This document shows, in pieces, positions 26,059 to 34,187 of a stretch of 42,521 nt of DNA. Each line of letters opens with the position of its first letter. The stretch's first letter is position 1. Source of the stretch: an uncultured Pelagibacteraceae bacterium (GTDB taxonomy: Bacteria; Pseudomonadota; Alphaproteobacteria; Pelagibacterales; Pelagibacteraceae); NCBI GenBank assembly GCA_902632665.1, contig CACPDT010000004.1, forward strand, positions 1 through 42,521, in the 5' to 3' direction. The notes below the pieces were generated by a model, which did no database searches, was not told the DNA's origin, and saw only the letters and a program-made list of their open reading frames with translations. The position numbers and the translations under genes are program-made.

Positions 26059-26092
26059 AGATTTGGCGACTATAATGTATAGTCGCCAATCT
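26059..26092 (+). other. RNA hairpin between the binding-protein gene and the first permease gene
   Basis: The core is an 11-bp perfect stem (26064-26074 with 26078-26088) with a 3-nt loop; four or five more base pairs extend it to 26059-26092 across one bulged T. There is no U-tract. The 3' arm ends 2 nt before the permease ATG at 26095, so it covers the place of the ribosome-binding site. It may stabilise the upstream message or restrict permease translation. The loop also contains a TATAAT (26071-26076) without a matching -35. Confidence 0.7.
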
Positions 26093-26094
26093 GT

Positions 26095-26787
26095 ATGGAA
26101 CTTCTAGCATTCGGAGATACTGGTTGGGGAGATGAATTATTTTACGCAACCCTGATGACAATAGCTGTTTCAATAACAGCAATGTTTATAGGTTTTCTTT
26201 TTGCGTTTCTCTTTACTCCATTAAAATTATCTAAAAATAAGTTTTTAAATTTCATAGCCAATTCTTACACAACTATAATAAGAGGTGTTCCAGAATTATT
26301 AGTAATTTATCTTTTCTTTTTTGGTGGAACTGGCGCAGTTATGTTTGTTGCATCTATATTTGGTTATAATAAATATATTGAAATAAATGCATTTATCACA
26401 GGTGCATTTGCAATTGGAATAATTTCTGGTGCTTATTCAACTGAAGTTTTTAGGGGAGCAATTCAATCAATTGATAAAGGCCAATTCGAAGCTGCCAATG
26501 TATTAGGTTTAAATAAATTTGGAAAATTTTTTAAAATTATTTTACCTCAAACATTAAGATTAGCTATTCCAAATCTAAGTAATGTTTGGCAGATAACTCT
26601 AAAAGACACTTCTCTAATTTCAGTTACAGGTTTAGTTGAAATCATGAGACAATCTTATATTGCCGCTGGATCAACAAGAGATCCATTATTCTTTTATTCT
26701 TTTGCTGCAGTTTTGTATTTACTACTTACTTTTGTTAGCATGAAATTAATCAATAGATTAGAAGTTAAATATAGTAGGGGGTACTAA
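26095..26787 (+). CDS. Polar amino-acid ABC permease (HisQ-like)
   Basis: 230 residues with five or so helices. The periplasm-facing RGVPELLVIYLFFFGG (about 64-79) and the EAA loop GQFEAANVLGLNKFGKFFKIILPQTLRLAIP (about 128-158) are standard for HisMQ-type permeases. It pairs with the next gene as a heterodimer that receives ligand from the upstream binding protein. Its stop overlaps the next ATG by one base (TAATG). No visible Shine-Dalgarno precedes its ATG; a hairpin lies there instead. Confidence 0.9.
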   Translation: MELLAFGDTGWGDELFYATLMTIAVSITAMFIGFLFAFLFTPLKLSKNKFLNFIANSYTTIIRGVPELLVIYLFFFGGTGAVMFVASIFGYNKYIEINAFITGAFAIGIISGAYSTEVFRGAIQSIDKGQFEAANVLGLNKFGKFFKIILPQTLRLAIPNLSNVWQITLKDTSLISVTGLVEIMRQSYIAAGSTRDPLFFYSFAAVLYLLLTFVSMKLINRLEVKYSRGY

Positions 26788-27461
26788 TGGATCTTGAATT
26801 AATGATTAATAGTTTCCCAAAGTTACTTAATGCTGCTGTAATAACTTTAAAACTTCTTTCAGTTTCTTTGATAATTGGATTATTCGTTGGCTTATTTTTT
26901 GCAATTCTAAGATTAAATAAAAATATATTTATCAATAGATTTGCTTATGGATATTCCTATGTTTTTAGAGGTACACCACTTTTAGTACAGATATTCATTA
27001 TTTATTTTGGATTAGGTCAGATTGAGTATTTAAGATCGACATTTTTATGGGTAATTTTAAAAGAACCATATTGGTGTGCAATAATTGCTTTTGCTCTAAA
27101 CACGGGTGCTTACACTTCGGAGATATTGAGATCAGCATTTCAAACCATCAAACCTGGAATAATAGAGGCAGGTAAAAGTTTGGGCATCTCAAACAAAATA
27201 ATCTTTTATAAAATTCAAATTCCTATAGCTATCAGACAATCTTTACCAGCTTATGGGAATGAAATTATCCTAATGATGAAGGGAACTTCTTTAGCTAGTA
27301 CGGTCACCATAATGGACCTTACAGGTGTTGCAAAATATATAATTTCAACAACTTTTAAACCAATTGAAGTATTTATTGTTGCTGGTGGTATATATTTATT
27401 TATGACCTTTATAATTCATAACGTGATTAAGTTTTTAGAAAAGAAATACAGCTTTAATTAA
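26787..27461 (+). CDS. Polar amino-acid ABC permease (HisM-like)
   Basis: 224 residues. FRGTPLLVQIFIIYFGLGQI (about 58-77), NTGAYTSEILRSAFQTIKPGIIEAGKSLGISN and KIQIPIAIRQSLPAYGNEIILMMKGTSLAS are the family signatures, including the EAA loop that docks an ATPase. It is the second permease of the importer. No HisP-type ATPase follows: the next gene is on the other strand and overlaps its end by 4 nt. The ATPase must be encoded elsewhere or shared with another importer. Confidence 0.9.
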   Translation: MDLELMINSFPKLLNAAVITLKLLSVSLIIGLFVGLFFAILRLNKNIFINRFAYGYSYVFRGTPLLVQIFIIYFGLGQIEYLRSTFLWVILKEPYWCAIIAFALNTGAYTSEILRSAFQTIKPGIIEAGKSLGISNKIIFYKIQIPIAIRQSLPAYGNEIILMMKGTSLASTVTIMDLTGVAKYIISTTFKPIEVFIVAGGIYLFMTFIIHNVIKFLEKKYSFN

Positions 27462-28609
27462 AGCAAAACTAAATCAATTTTTTGTTTACCAAGTCTTTCA
27501 TTACCTTGCTCAGTGACTAAATAAGTTTCGCCCAGGTTCATTGCTAATTGATTTTCTGAGTCCATTAATATCATGTGCATAAAGAATACATTTCCAGGCT
27601 CAATTACATATGGATTTCCAGTGTACAACATTGGCCAATCCATCCAATTTGGAGCAAAAGTAGTACCTAAAGAATATCCACACGCATTCATTCTTGCTTT
27701 ATTAAAACCAAGATCATCAAAAGTTTTTGCATGAATATCAAAAACCTCTCCAATTTTATTTCCAGGCTTTAATTTATTTTCACAATTCTTTAACGCTTCA
27801 ACACACGCCTCATGCATTTTATAATGTTTAGGATCTGCTTTACCAATTGGAATAGTTCTAAACATTGCTGAATGGTAATGTCTATAAGTGCCAGCCCATT
27901 CTATAGTTAATTGATCTTGATCATTTAACGTTTGTTTTTCTGATTGATAACGGCAAAGAAGAGCATTTTTTCCTGAACCAATAATAAATTCATTTGCAGG
28001 ATAATCTCCACCTCCTTCAAATATAACTTTATTCATTTCAGCTAAAATTTTAGACTCGCTTACTCCCGCTTTGGCATATTTCCAAACTTCATCTAAAGCT
28101 TGATCAGCAAGTTCTGCAGCTTTTTTTACATAAACAATTTCCTCTTTGGATTTAACTACTCTTAACTTAGTTATTAAGTCTGATTTATCTTCAACAGAAC
28201 AATAATTTTCTAAAGATTTATTGAGCCTTAATGTATTTCTTCCAGTTAATCCATAAGCCTCATATTCAACTCCTAATTTTTTTCCTTTAAGATTTAGCTC
28301 GTCCAAAATAACCTTAAGCTCATCAGTTGGGTTTGATCCATCTTTATCAACCCAAATTCTAATGTCTTTTATGTTTGATGTGTTTTGTGCCTGTCTTAAA
28401 TCTGGAGCTCTAGTTAGTAATATCGTATTTCCTTTTTTATCTAAAATTAATGTTTGGAAGAAAACATATCCAAATGTGTCATAACCAGTTAACCAATACA
28501 TAGACTCTTGTCTAAACATTAACAAGGCTTCTATATTTTGATCTTTCATGGAATCTAAAACTTTTGATTTTCTAGCTCTAAATTCTTCTTTTGAAAAATG
28601 AAGTCCCAT
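27458..28609 (-). CDS. M24-family hydrolase of the metal-free (ectoine hydrolase/creatinase-like) type
   Basis: 383 residues with a creatinase N-domain (about 10-150) and a pita-bread C-domain (about 155-383). In true methionine or proline aminopeptidases five residues bind two metals. Here the positions read Glu237 (IEWAG), His246 (YHSAMFRT), Tyr312 (CGYSLG) and His345 (FFMHMI), so the dimetal site is absent. GYSLG followed by a PNW motif and the YRHYHSAMFRT pattern resembles ectoine hydrolase DoeA, which opens a ring amide without metals; creatinase is another metal-free relative. The substrate is unknown but is more likely a small amide or osmolyte than a peptide. It is convergent with the importer and 7 nt after DUF6165. 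Confidence 0.78.
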   Translation of the reverse strand: MGLHFSKEEFRARKSKVLDSMKDQNIEALLMFRQESMYWLTGYDTFGYVFFQTLILDKKGNTILLTRAPDLRQAQNTSNIKDIRIWVDKDGSNPTDELKVILDELNLKGKKLGVEYEAYGLTGRNTLRLNKSLENYCSVEDKSDLITKLRVVKSKEEIVYVKKAAELADQALDEVWKYAKAGVSESKILAEMNKVIFEGGGDYPANEFIIGSGKNALLCRYQSEKQTLNDQDQLTIEWAGTYRHYHSAMFRTIPIGKADPKHYKMHEACVEALKNCENKLKPGNKIGEVFDIHAKTFDDLGFNKARMNACGYSLGTTFAPNWMDWPMLYTGNPYVIEPGNVFFMHMILMDSENQLAMNLGETYLVTEQGNERLGKQKIDLVLL

Positions 28610-28616
28610 AAATGAT

Positions 28617-29006
28617 TTAATAACTGGTGTATTCTTTTATTTCTTTGATGACTGATCCAGTGTGATTGTTAATCTCTAATTTAATTTTTGCACGATCATC
28701 ATTTAAAAAATGAACGTCTCTTGAAAGCTTAATAAATTTTTCTCCAAAATCTTTTTCTTTTTCACATTGTCTTTTATCATCTTCAATAACCCAAAGTTTT
28801 GAATTAATTTCTTTAAGAGATTGATAAAGATTATTTAACTTGTCATCAGTTTTGACATTTTTTCCTAACTGCTCTTTTAAAATAGAGTGTTCATTAGTAA
28901 TAAATTTTAACTTTTCAGTATCTTTTATCTTTTCTTTTTTGATCTCCAAGATTGAAATTTTATCTAAAAGTTCTCCAATTGAAACCTCTACTATAATTTT
29001 ATTCAT
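28617..29006 (-). CDS. DUF6165 family protein
   Basis: 129 residues, soluble. The opening IIVEVSIGELLDKISILEIKKEKI is the recognisable pattern of DUF6165, a family commonly met beside glycosyltransferase genes. The rest is highly charged and helical (EINSKLWVIEDDKRQCEKEKDFGEKF), probably a helical bundle or coiled coil. It is divergent from a GT9 gene across 32 nt and lies 7 nt ahead of the M24 hydrolase. The function is not established; a helper role in surface glycan assembly is plausible from context. Confidence 0.75.
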   Translation of the reverse strand: MNKIIVEVSIGELLDKISILEIKKEKIKDTEKLKFITNEHSILKEQLGKNVKTDDKLNNLYQSLKEINSKLWVIEDDKRQCEKEKDFGEKFIKLSRDVHFLNDDRAKIKLEINNHTGSVIKEIKEYTSY

Positions 29007-29038
29007 AAAATTTTATACTATGCTATCTTGTTATAAAT

Positions 29039-29980
29039 ATGTCTAATATTTTAATAATCAAACACGGATCATTAGGAGATATATCTCAAGCGAGCGGTGC
29101 TATTCAAGATATATCTGAAAATCATAAAAATAATCAAATACATATTTTAACAACCAAACCTTACTTTGATTTATTTAAGAAAAATCCATTTGTTAATAAT
29201 GTGATCTTAGACAAAAGACTTCCAAGATATAATCTTATCTACCTGTATTTTCTAATGCGCGAATTGAAAAAACATAACTTTTCAAAAGTTTTTGATCTAC
29301 AAAATTCATCGAGAACTAATTTCTATAAAAATATTCTTTTTCCAAAATCAGGTAAAGAAGTATGGTCTAGTTCAGTCACAACTTTGCCTAAAGATAAAAA
29401 TAAAGACGAATTTGATAAAAACTCTGTTCTTGAAAGGTTTGATCATCAATTAAAGGAATCTGGCTTAAATACCAATAATACTTTGAAACCAAATTTTAAT
29501 TGGGCTGCAACAGATATCAGCGAAATCAGAAATTTTTATAAAATAACGAAATATATTTTATTATTTCCTTTTTGTTCACCTCATTTAACAATTAAAAAAT
29601 GGCCTTATTATAATAAACTAATTGAATTAATCTCGAGTAAATATGGTGAAGAATATAAAGTTATTACAGCTCCTGGCCCAACTGAGATCAGTGAAGCAAA
29701 AAATATTAATGCATTAGCTTTACTGGACAATGGTAGGGCGTTAGATATTTCTCAACTTACCGCCTTGATTAAAAATAGTTCATTTGTTGTTGCAAATGAT
29801 ACTGGTCCTGCGCACATAGCAGCTCATGTTGGAGCTAAAGGTCTTACATTATTCGGCAAACACACAACAGCTTACAAAGTGAGTATTGAAAGAGAAAACT
29901 TTAAACCAATTGAAGTTACAGATCTAAAAAACTTAAGTGCTGAAAGAGTTTTTGAGAGATTATCTAATTCTTTAACCTAG
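29039..29980 (+). CDS. Glycosyltransferase family 9 (heptosyltransferase-like)
   Basis: 313 residues. The GT-B fold opens with ILIIKHGSLGDISQASGAI, the KxGxxGD motif of ADP-heptose:LPS heptosyltransferases. The donor-site region is VVANDTGPAHIAAHVGAKGLTLFG near 253-276. Between them is FPFCSPHLTIKKWPYY, the usual WP motif. It probably adds a heptose or related sugar to lipid A-core in the cytoplasm. Its last 17 nt overlap the convergent AbrB-like gene. Confidence 0.87.
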   Translation: MSNILIIKHGSLGDISQASGAIQDISENHKNNQIHILTTKPYFDLFKKNPFVNNVILDKRLPRYNLIYLYFLMRELKKHNFSKVFDLQNSSRTNFYKNILFPKSGKEVWSSSVTTLPKDKNKDEFDKNSVLERFDHQLKESGLNTNNTLKPNFNWAATDISEIRNFYKITKYILLFPFCSPHLTIKKWPYYNKLIELISSKYGEEYKVITAPGPTEISEAKNINALALLDNGRALDISQLTALIKNSSFVVANDTGPAHIAAHVGAKGLTLFGKHTTAYKVSIERENFKPIEVTDLKNLSAERVFERLSNSLT

Positions 29981-31043
29981 TTTTTTCAATTATTCTTAAA
30001 ATCACTGGTACGATAAATAGTATAAATAACAATCTTATAATATGATGAAAAGCAACAAAATCTGGCTCAAGGTCAAAAGCTATTGCTATTACTGCAACCT
30101 CATAAATACCTCCGGGGCAAAATGATAAGATTAATGATAAAAAATTATTATCTACAAAAAATGTTGCAACATATGCTGCAATAAGACCTAATAAAACTAA
30201 AAGTATAGTTGCAACTAACCCATGAAAAGAATTATTTGCAACTTCTTTAAAAGTTTTATTTGCAAACCTACATCCAACAGAAGCGCCCAAAATTAATAAA
30301 CAAAAATTTATAGAAGCATCCGGTAATTTATACGATGCAATATCAGCGATCTGTAAAATGCCACTTGCAACCAATGTACCAGATAGGAGTGCTGCGGGGA
30401 CTTTAAATTTATCAAAGAAGAATATGAATAATAAAGATACAATAATTAATATAATCAATTCCCAATGGTTTTGAGACATATAATCAAATTTTTCTAATTC
30501 CAAAGCTTCAGATGGGTAGAGACTGACAATTACAAAAGGAAATAAAGTTATTATTATAATTAATCTAATTAAATGTGCTGTAGCAACCTGAGATAAATCT
30601 GATTTCTCATATTCCGCCAAAATCATTAAAGGTCCCAATGCACCAGGAGCTGCAGAAAATATTGATGTTTTTTCATTATAGTCAGAAAATTTTTGTAAAT
30701 ATTTAGAAACAATTAGAATGCTTATCACAATATAAAAAAACATAATTATTGTTGTCCAAATCCAATTTACCATTTGACTAAGTAAACTTTGGTCAATGTA
30801 ATTTCCAATGTGTAAACCTAATATAATTAATATTGAGCTAAGTGCCAATCTAGGCATTATTATTTGGAAACCTTTTAAAGCAATCAAAGAAGTTGCTATC
30901 ATTGGACCGATCATCCAGGCGAGAGGAATTTTGAGGAAATCAGCAACAATCGCACTTGGGATAGAAATAATGATTACAATGAAAAATTTTTTGGAGAATA
31001 ATTGGCTTAAACTTTCTCGGTTAAAGGGAATTATGTTCTGCAT
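29964..31043 (-). CDS. AbrB-family (PF05145) membrane protein
   Basis: 359 residues, 9-10 helices in two similar halves. The repeats are recognisable by IPLAWMIGPMIATSLIAL (37-54) with FSAAPGALGPLMILAEYE (128-145), and by FKVPAALLSGTLVASGIL with SFCPGGIYEVAVIAIAFDLEPDFVAFHHIIRL in the second half. The family name is misleading (it is not the AbrB transcription factor). It is a putative transporter or permease. It is divergent from tctCBA, which may point to a shared substrate or regulator, by position only. Confidence 0.85.
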   Translation of the reverse strand: MQNIIPFNRESLSQLFSKKFFIVIIISIPSAIVADFLKIPLAWMIGPMIATSLIALKGFQIIMPRLALSSILIILGLHIGNYIDQSLLSQMVNWIWTTIIMFFYIVISILIVSKYLQKFSDYNEKTSIFSAAPGALGPLMILAEYEKSDLSQVATAHLIRLIIIITLFPFVIVSLYPSEALELEKFDYMSQNHWELIILIIVSLLFIFFFDKFKVPAALLSGTLVASGILQIADIASYKLPDASINFCLLILGASVGCRFANKTFKEVANNSFHGLVATILLVLLGLIAAYVATFFVDNNFLSLILSFCPGGIYEVAVIAIAFDLEPDFVAFHHIIRLLFILFIVPVILRIIEKTRLKN

Positions 31044-31070
31044 TTGCTCTATCTTCGCTTGCTTTGCTTG

Positions 31071-31099
31071 TTGACTAGATTACTAAAAGTATGTTTAAT
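31071..31099 (+). promoter_or_regulatory. Sigma-70-type promoter of tctCBA
   Basis: TTGACT (31071-31076), a 17-nt spacer, and TTTAAT (31094-31099) match the consensus at five of six positions in each box. Transcription would start near 31106, leaving a leader of about 27 nt that includes the GAGAGG ribosome-binding site before the ATG at 31133. The promoter reads away from the AbrB-like gene. Confidence 0.65.
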
Positions 31100-31132
31100 C
31101 TGTCTAATTAACTATAACAACGAGAGGAAATA

Positions 31133-32113
31133 ATGAAACTATTTAAATCTTTTTTTTCAGTTTTATTCTCTGCAGCTCTTTTATTATCAACAACTACAGT
31201 CAACTCAATTGCAATTGATAAAATACACTTTCTAATTGGCGGTGGTGCTGGTGGTGGTTGGGATGGAACTGCTAGAGGTACTGGAGAAGCTTTAACAAAA
31301 GCTGGATTTTTAAAAAGCGCATCATTTGAAAATATGTCAGGTGGTGGTGGCGGTAAAGCACTTGCATATATGATTAATACTAAGCCAGAAAATACAGTTT
31401 TAGTACAATCAACACCATTGGTTTTAAGATCAATTACAAGACACAAAGGTTACGTCAGTGGAAGTGGAACTTTATCCTATAAAGATGTTGTGCCGATTGC
31501 TGGAGTAATTGGTGATTATGGTGCTATTGCAGTTGCAAAAGACTCACCTTACAAAAACTTCAAAGATGTTGTTGATGCATACAAAGCAAACCCAAATTCA
31601 ATTAAAATGGCTGGTGGATCTGTTAGAGGAAGTATGGACCATCTAATTGGTGCTCTAGCATTTCAAGCTGCTGGTGCAGATCCTAATGCTGTAGCTTACA
31701 TTCCTTATGATGCAGGTGGAAAAGCATTAGCTGGACTTTTATCTGGAGAAACTCAAATTATTTCTACAGGTTTGGGTGAACTTATGGGAGCAAGAGACCA
31801 AGTAAGAATTATTGGTATTACTGCACCTGATAGAGTTGGTGATGCACCTGATGCACCTACACTTAAAGAACAAGGATATGATGTACAATTCGTCAACTGG
31901 AGAGGATTTTTTGGTCCTCCAGGCATGAGTAGCAAAGATAAAAAAGCTATTGCTAAAATGTTAGGTGATGTACAAAAAACTCCTGAGTGGGAAGCTGTAA
32001 GAGCAAGAAATGCTTGGGTGAATATTTATAACCCAGACAAAAAGTTTGTTAAGTTTTTAAAAACTCAAACAAAAGAAATGACAGCTCTTATGAAAAAACT
32101 AGGAGTAATTTAA
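31133..32113 (+). CDS. tctC: TctC-type periplasmic binding protein (tripartite tricarboxylate transporter)
   Basis: 326 residues with a signal peptide to about residue 25 (TTTVNSIA). IDKIHFLIGGGAGGGWDGTARGTGEAL, the FENMSGGGGGKALAYM segment, and GSVRGSMDHLIGALAFQAAGADPNAVAYIPYDAGGKALAGLLSGE are the TctC (Bug) family core; GITAPDR and the FVNWRGFFGPPGM segment close it. It catches a carboxylate such as a tricarboxylate or dicarboxylate and delivers it to TctAB. The ligand is unknown. GAGAGG precedes the start by 5 nt. A terminator-like hairpin lies at its 3' boundary. Confidence 0.93.
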   Translation: MKLFKSFFSVLFSAALLLSTTTVNSIAIDKIHFLIGGGAGGGWDGTARGTGEALTKAGFLKSASFENMSGGGGGKALAYMINTKPENTVLVQSTPLVLRSITRHKGYVSGSGTLSYKDVVPIAGVIGDYGAIAVAKDSPYKNFKDVVDAYKANPNSIKMAGGSVRGSMDHLIGALAFQAAGADPNAVAYIPYDAGGKALAGLLSGETQIISTGLGELMGARDQVRIIGITAPDRVGDAPDAPTLKEQGYDVQFVNWRGFFGPPGMSSKDKKAIAKMLGDVQKTPEWEAVRARNAWVNIYNPDKKFVKFLKTQTKEMTALMKKLGVI

Positions 32114-32133
32114 TCCTCTGGGTTAATTAATTT

Positions 32134-32188
32134 AAAGAGCAGTGAATATAAATACGACAAAAATTATATCACTGCTCTTTTTTATTTT
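32134..32188 (+). terminator. Terminator-like hairpin overlapping the tctB start
   Basis: A perfect 12-bp inverted repeat (32134-32145 with 32169-32180) with a 23-nt A/T-rich loop is followed by a U-rich tract from 32178. The GTG start of tctB (32142-32144) lies inside the left arm, and the right arm plus U-tract encode its first membrane residues. The element can act both as attenuator of tctBA transcription and as a lid on tctB initiation. Confidence 0.7.
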
Positions 32189-32612
32189 CTCAGCATTTTA
32201 TTTATATACAGCTTATCAAATTCAGGTTTTCGCATTCGATGAAAATGCACCATTTAATGCCAAAACCTTCCCAATTTATTTAGGTTATGCTGGCTTATTT
32301 TTTTCTGGTTTAAAATTAATTTTACCAGATCCAGATACTATTAAAGTTGAACACAAAACGCTGGAATACAAAAAAACAGCTTTGTTAATTATCATTGCGA
32401 TTATATACGGTGCAACAATTTTAAAAGTTGGATACTTTTTAACTACATCTTTATTTTTATTTGCATCTTATTATTTTTTAGGGGAGAGAAGGTGGATACT
32501 GATGTTTTTGCTTTCTTTCCCATTCGTTGCGGGGTTTATGTATTTACTTCATGGAGTTCTTGAAATTTACTTAAGGGATCCTTTTTTAAAATCCATTGGA
32601 GTAATGGGATGA
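32142..32612 (+). CDS. tctB: TctB-type small membrane subunit
   Basis: 156 residues, four helices (about 8-24, 48-60, 78-95 and 98-145 in two parts). TctB proteins are weakly conserved; FAFDENAPFNAKTFPIYLG and the position between tctC and tctA support the call. The start is GTG at 32142; there is no in-frame ATG near the N-terminus that would keep the first helix. The start codon sits in a hairpin stem, which should make its translation dependent on RNA structure. Its stop overlaps the tctA ATG by 2 nt. Confidence 0.82.
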   Translation: MNINTTKIISLLFFIFSAFYLYTAYQIQVFAFDENAPFNAKTFPIYLGYAGLFFSGLKLILPDPDTIKVEHKTLEYKKTALLIIIAIIYGATILKVGYFLTTSLFLFASYYFLGERRWILMFLLSFPFVAGFMYLLHGVLEIYLRDPFLKSIGVMG

Positions 32613-34105
32613 TTGATGGAATATTAATTGGTTTAACTACAGCGTTATCATTTAAAAACATCTTTATGGTTATGATTGGATGTTTCTTTGGAACAATCAT
32701 TGGAATGTTACCTGGTTTAGGACCAATGACAGCCATAGCTTTAATGATACCAATTACTTATGGCTTTGATCCTGCAACTGGATTAATTTTAATGGCTGGG
32801 GTTTATTATGGAGCAGTATTTGGTGGCTCAACTTCTTCAATTTTATTAAATGCTCCTGGAGTTCCAGGAACAGTTGCAACTTCTTTCGATGGATATCCAA
32901 TGGCGCAACAAGGAAAAGCTGGTAAAGCACTAGCGATAGCTGCTTGGAGTTCTTTTGCTGGTGGAACTTTGTCGGCAATCTATTTATTGTTTATGGCTCC
33001 AAGTTTATCAAAAGTAAGTTTATCATTTAGATCTCCAGATTATTTTGCATTAATGATTTTAGGTTTAACAGCAATTGCAGCTTTTTCTTCAAAAGGTCAA
33101 TTCTTAAAAGCAATGATGATGGTTGTGCTTGGTTTGATGTTAGCATCTGTTGGTCAAGATTCACTTTCAGATATCACCAGATTTACTTTCGATAATATGA
33201 ATTTAACAGATGGTATAAGTTTCGTCCTAGTGGTTATGTCAACATTTGCTATGAGTGAGGCATTAACAATTATATTAAAGAGAAATGATCCAACAGCAGC
33301 AGCAAAGCAAGTCTCTTTAACCGAGCTTGGATCAATAAGAATTAACAAAGAGGAACGGGGTAAAATGTATAGAACAATTCCAAGATCCTCAGTTATTGGT
33401 TTTTTGATTGGAGTATTGCCTGGTGCTGGTGCAACTATTGCATCATTTTTAGCTTATGGAATGGAAAGAAATTTAGTTAAAGATGAAGAAAAAGAAAAGT
33501 TTGGAAAAGGAAGTGTAAATGGATTATCTGCACCTGAAACAGCAAACAATGCAGCATGTTCAGGTTCTTTTGTGCCAATGTTAACTTTAGGTATACCTGG
33601 TAGTGGAACAACAGCCGTGATGCTAGGAGCACTTTTGGGCTTTGGTATTCAGCCAGGTCCAAGACTTTACATGACCAATCCTGAAATTTTTTGGTCAGTG
33701 ATAATGTCGATGTATATTGGAATGGTTATCTTGTTGATCTTAAACTTACCATTAATTCCTTACATCGCCAGGATACTAGCAGTTCCAAAAAATTATCTAA
33801 TTCCATTGATATTATTTTTTTCAATTACAGGAATTTATGTAATGTCATTTAATAATTTTGATATTTATTTAATGATTGGCATAGCAGTTGTTGCAACATT
33901 TTTACGACTTTATGATTTTCCCATGCCGCCTTTAATACTAGCTTTTGTTCTTGGTGGATTGATGGAGGAGAACTTACGAAGATCATTACTTCTAAGTAAT
34001 GGATCTTGGGAGTTTTTATGGGACAGAACTCTTACAGTTTGTATATTGGTTACAACGATTCTTATTGTTCTCTGGCATATTTATAAAACTTTGACAAAAA
34101 AATAA
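32609..34105 (+). CDS. tctA: TctA-type large membrane subunit
   Basis: 498 residues, the usual length, with 11-12 helices. GCFFGTIIGMLPGLGPMTAIALMIPITYG (about 23-51), YYGAVFGGSTSSILLNAPGVPGTVATSFDGYPMAQQGKAGKAL, and LTLGIPGSGTTAVMLGALLGFGIQPGP are the family signatures, including the paired PGLGP/PGAGA loops. It is the translocating subunit driven by an ion gradient. It is coupled to tctB by overlap. Just after its stop is an A/T-only inverted repeat that may end the transcript weakly. Confidence 0.95.
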   Translation: MIDGILIGLTTALSFKNIFMVMIGCFFGTIIGMLPGLGPMTAIALMIPITYGFDPATGLILMAGVYYGAVFGGSTSSILLNAPGVPGTVATSFDGYPMAQQGKAGKALAIAAWSSFAGGTLSAIYLLFMAPSLSKVSLSFRSPDYFALMILGLTAIAAFSSKGQFLKAMMMVVLGLMLASVGQDSLSDITRFTFDNMNLTDGISFVLVVMSTFAMSEALTIILKRNDPTAAAKQVSLTELGSIRINKEERGKMYRTIPRSSVIGFLIGVLPGAGATIASFLAYGMERNLVKDEEKEKFGKGSVNGLSAPETANNAACSGSFVPMLTLGIPGSGTTAVMLGALLGFGIQPGPRLYMTNPEIFWSVIMSMYIGMVILLILNLPLIPYIARILAVPKNYLIPLILFFSITGIYVMSFNNFDIYLMIGIAVVATFLRLYDFPMPPLILAFVLGGLMEENLRRSLLLSNGSWEFLWDRTLTVCILVTTILIVLWHIYKTLTKK

Positions 34106-34187
34106 TTTTTTTGTAAATTAAATTGTCGTCCTGATTTAGAAAAAACTCTACTTGCTGGGACTTTAAACACAACGCTAAAGGAGAAAC

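Noticed and set aside
26071..26076. TATAAT as a promoter for the amino-acid permeases
   Set aside because: No -35 element at the right distance and it lies within a strong stem; mentioned only as an alternative.
34094..34114. Inverted repeat around the tctA stop codon as a strong terminator
   Set aside because: The 9-bp arms are almost entirely A-T pairs with a 3-nt loop, too weak to claim as an intrinsic terminator.
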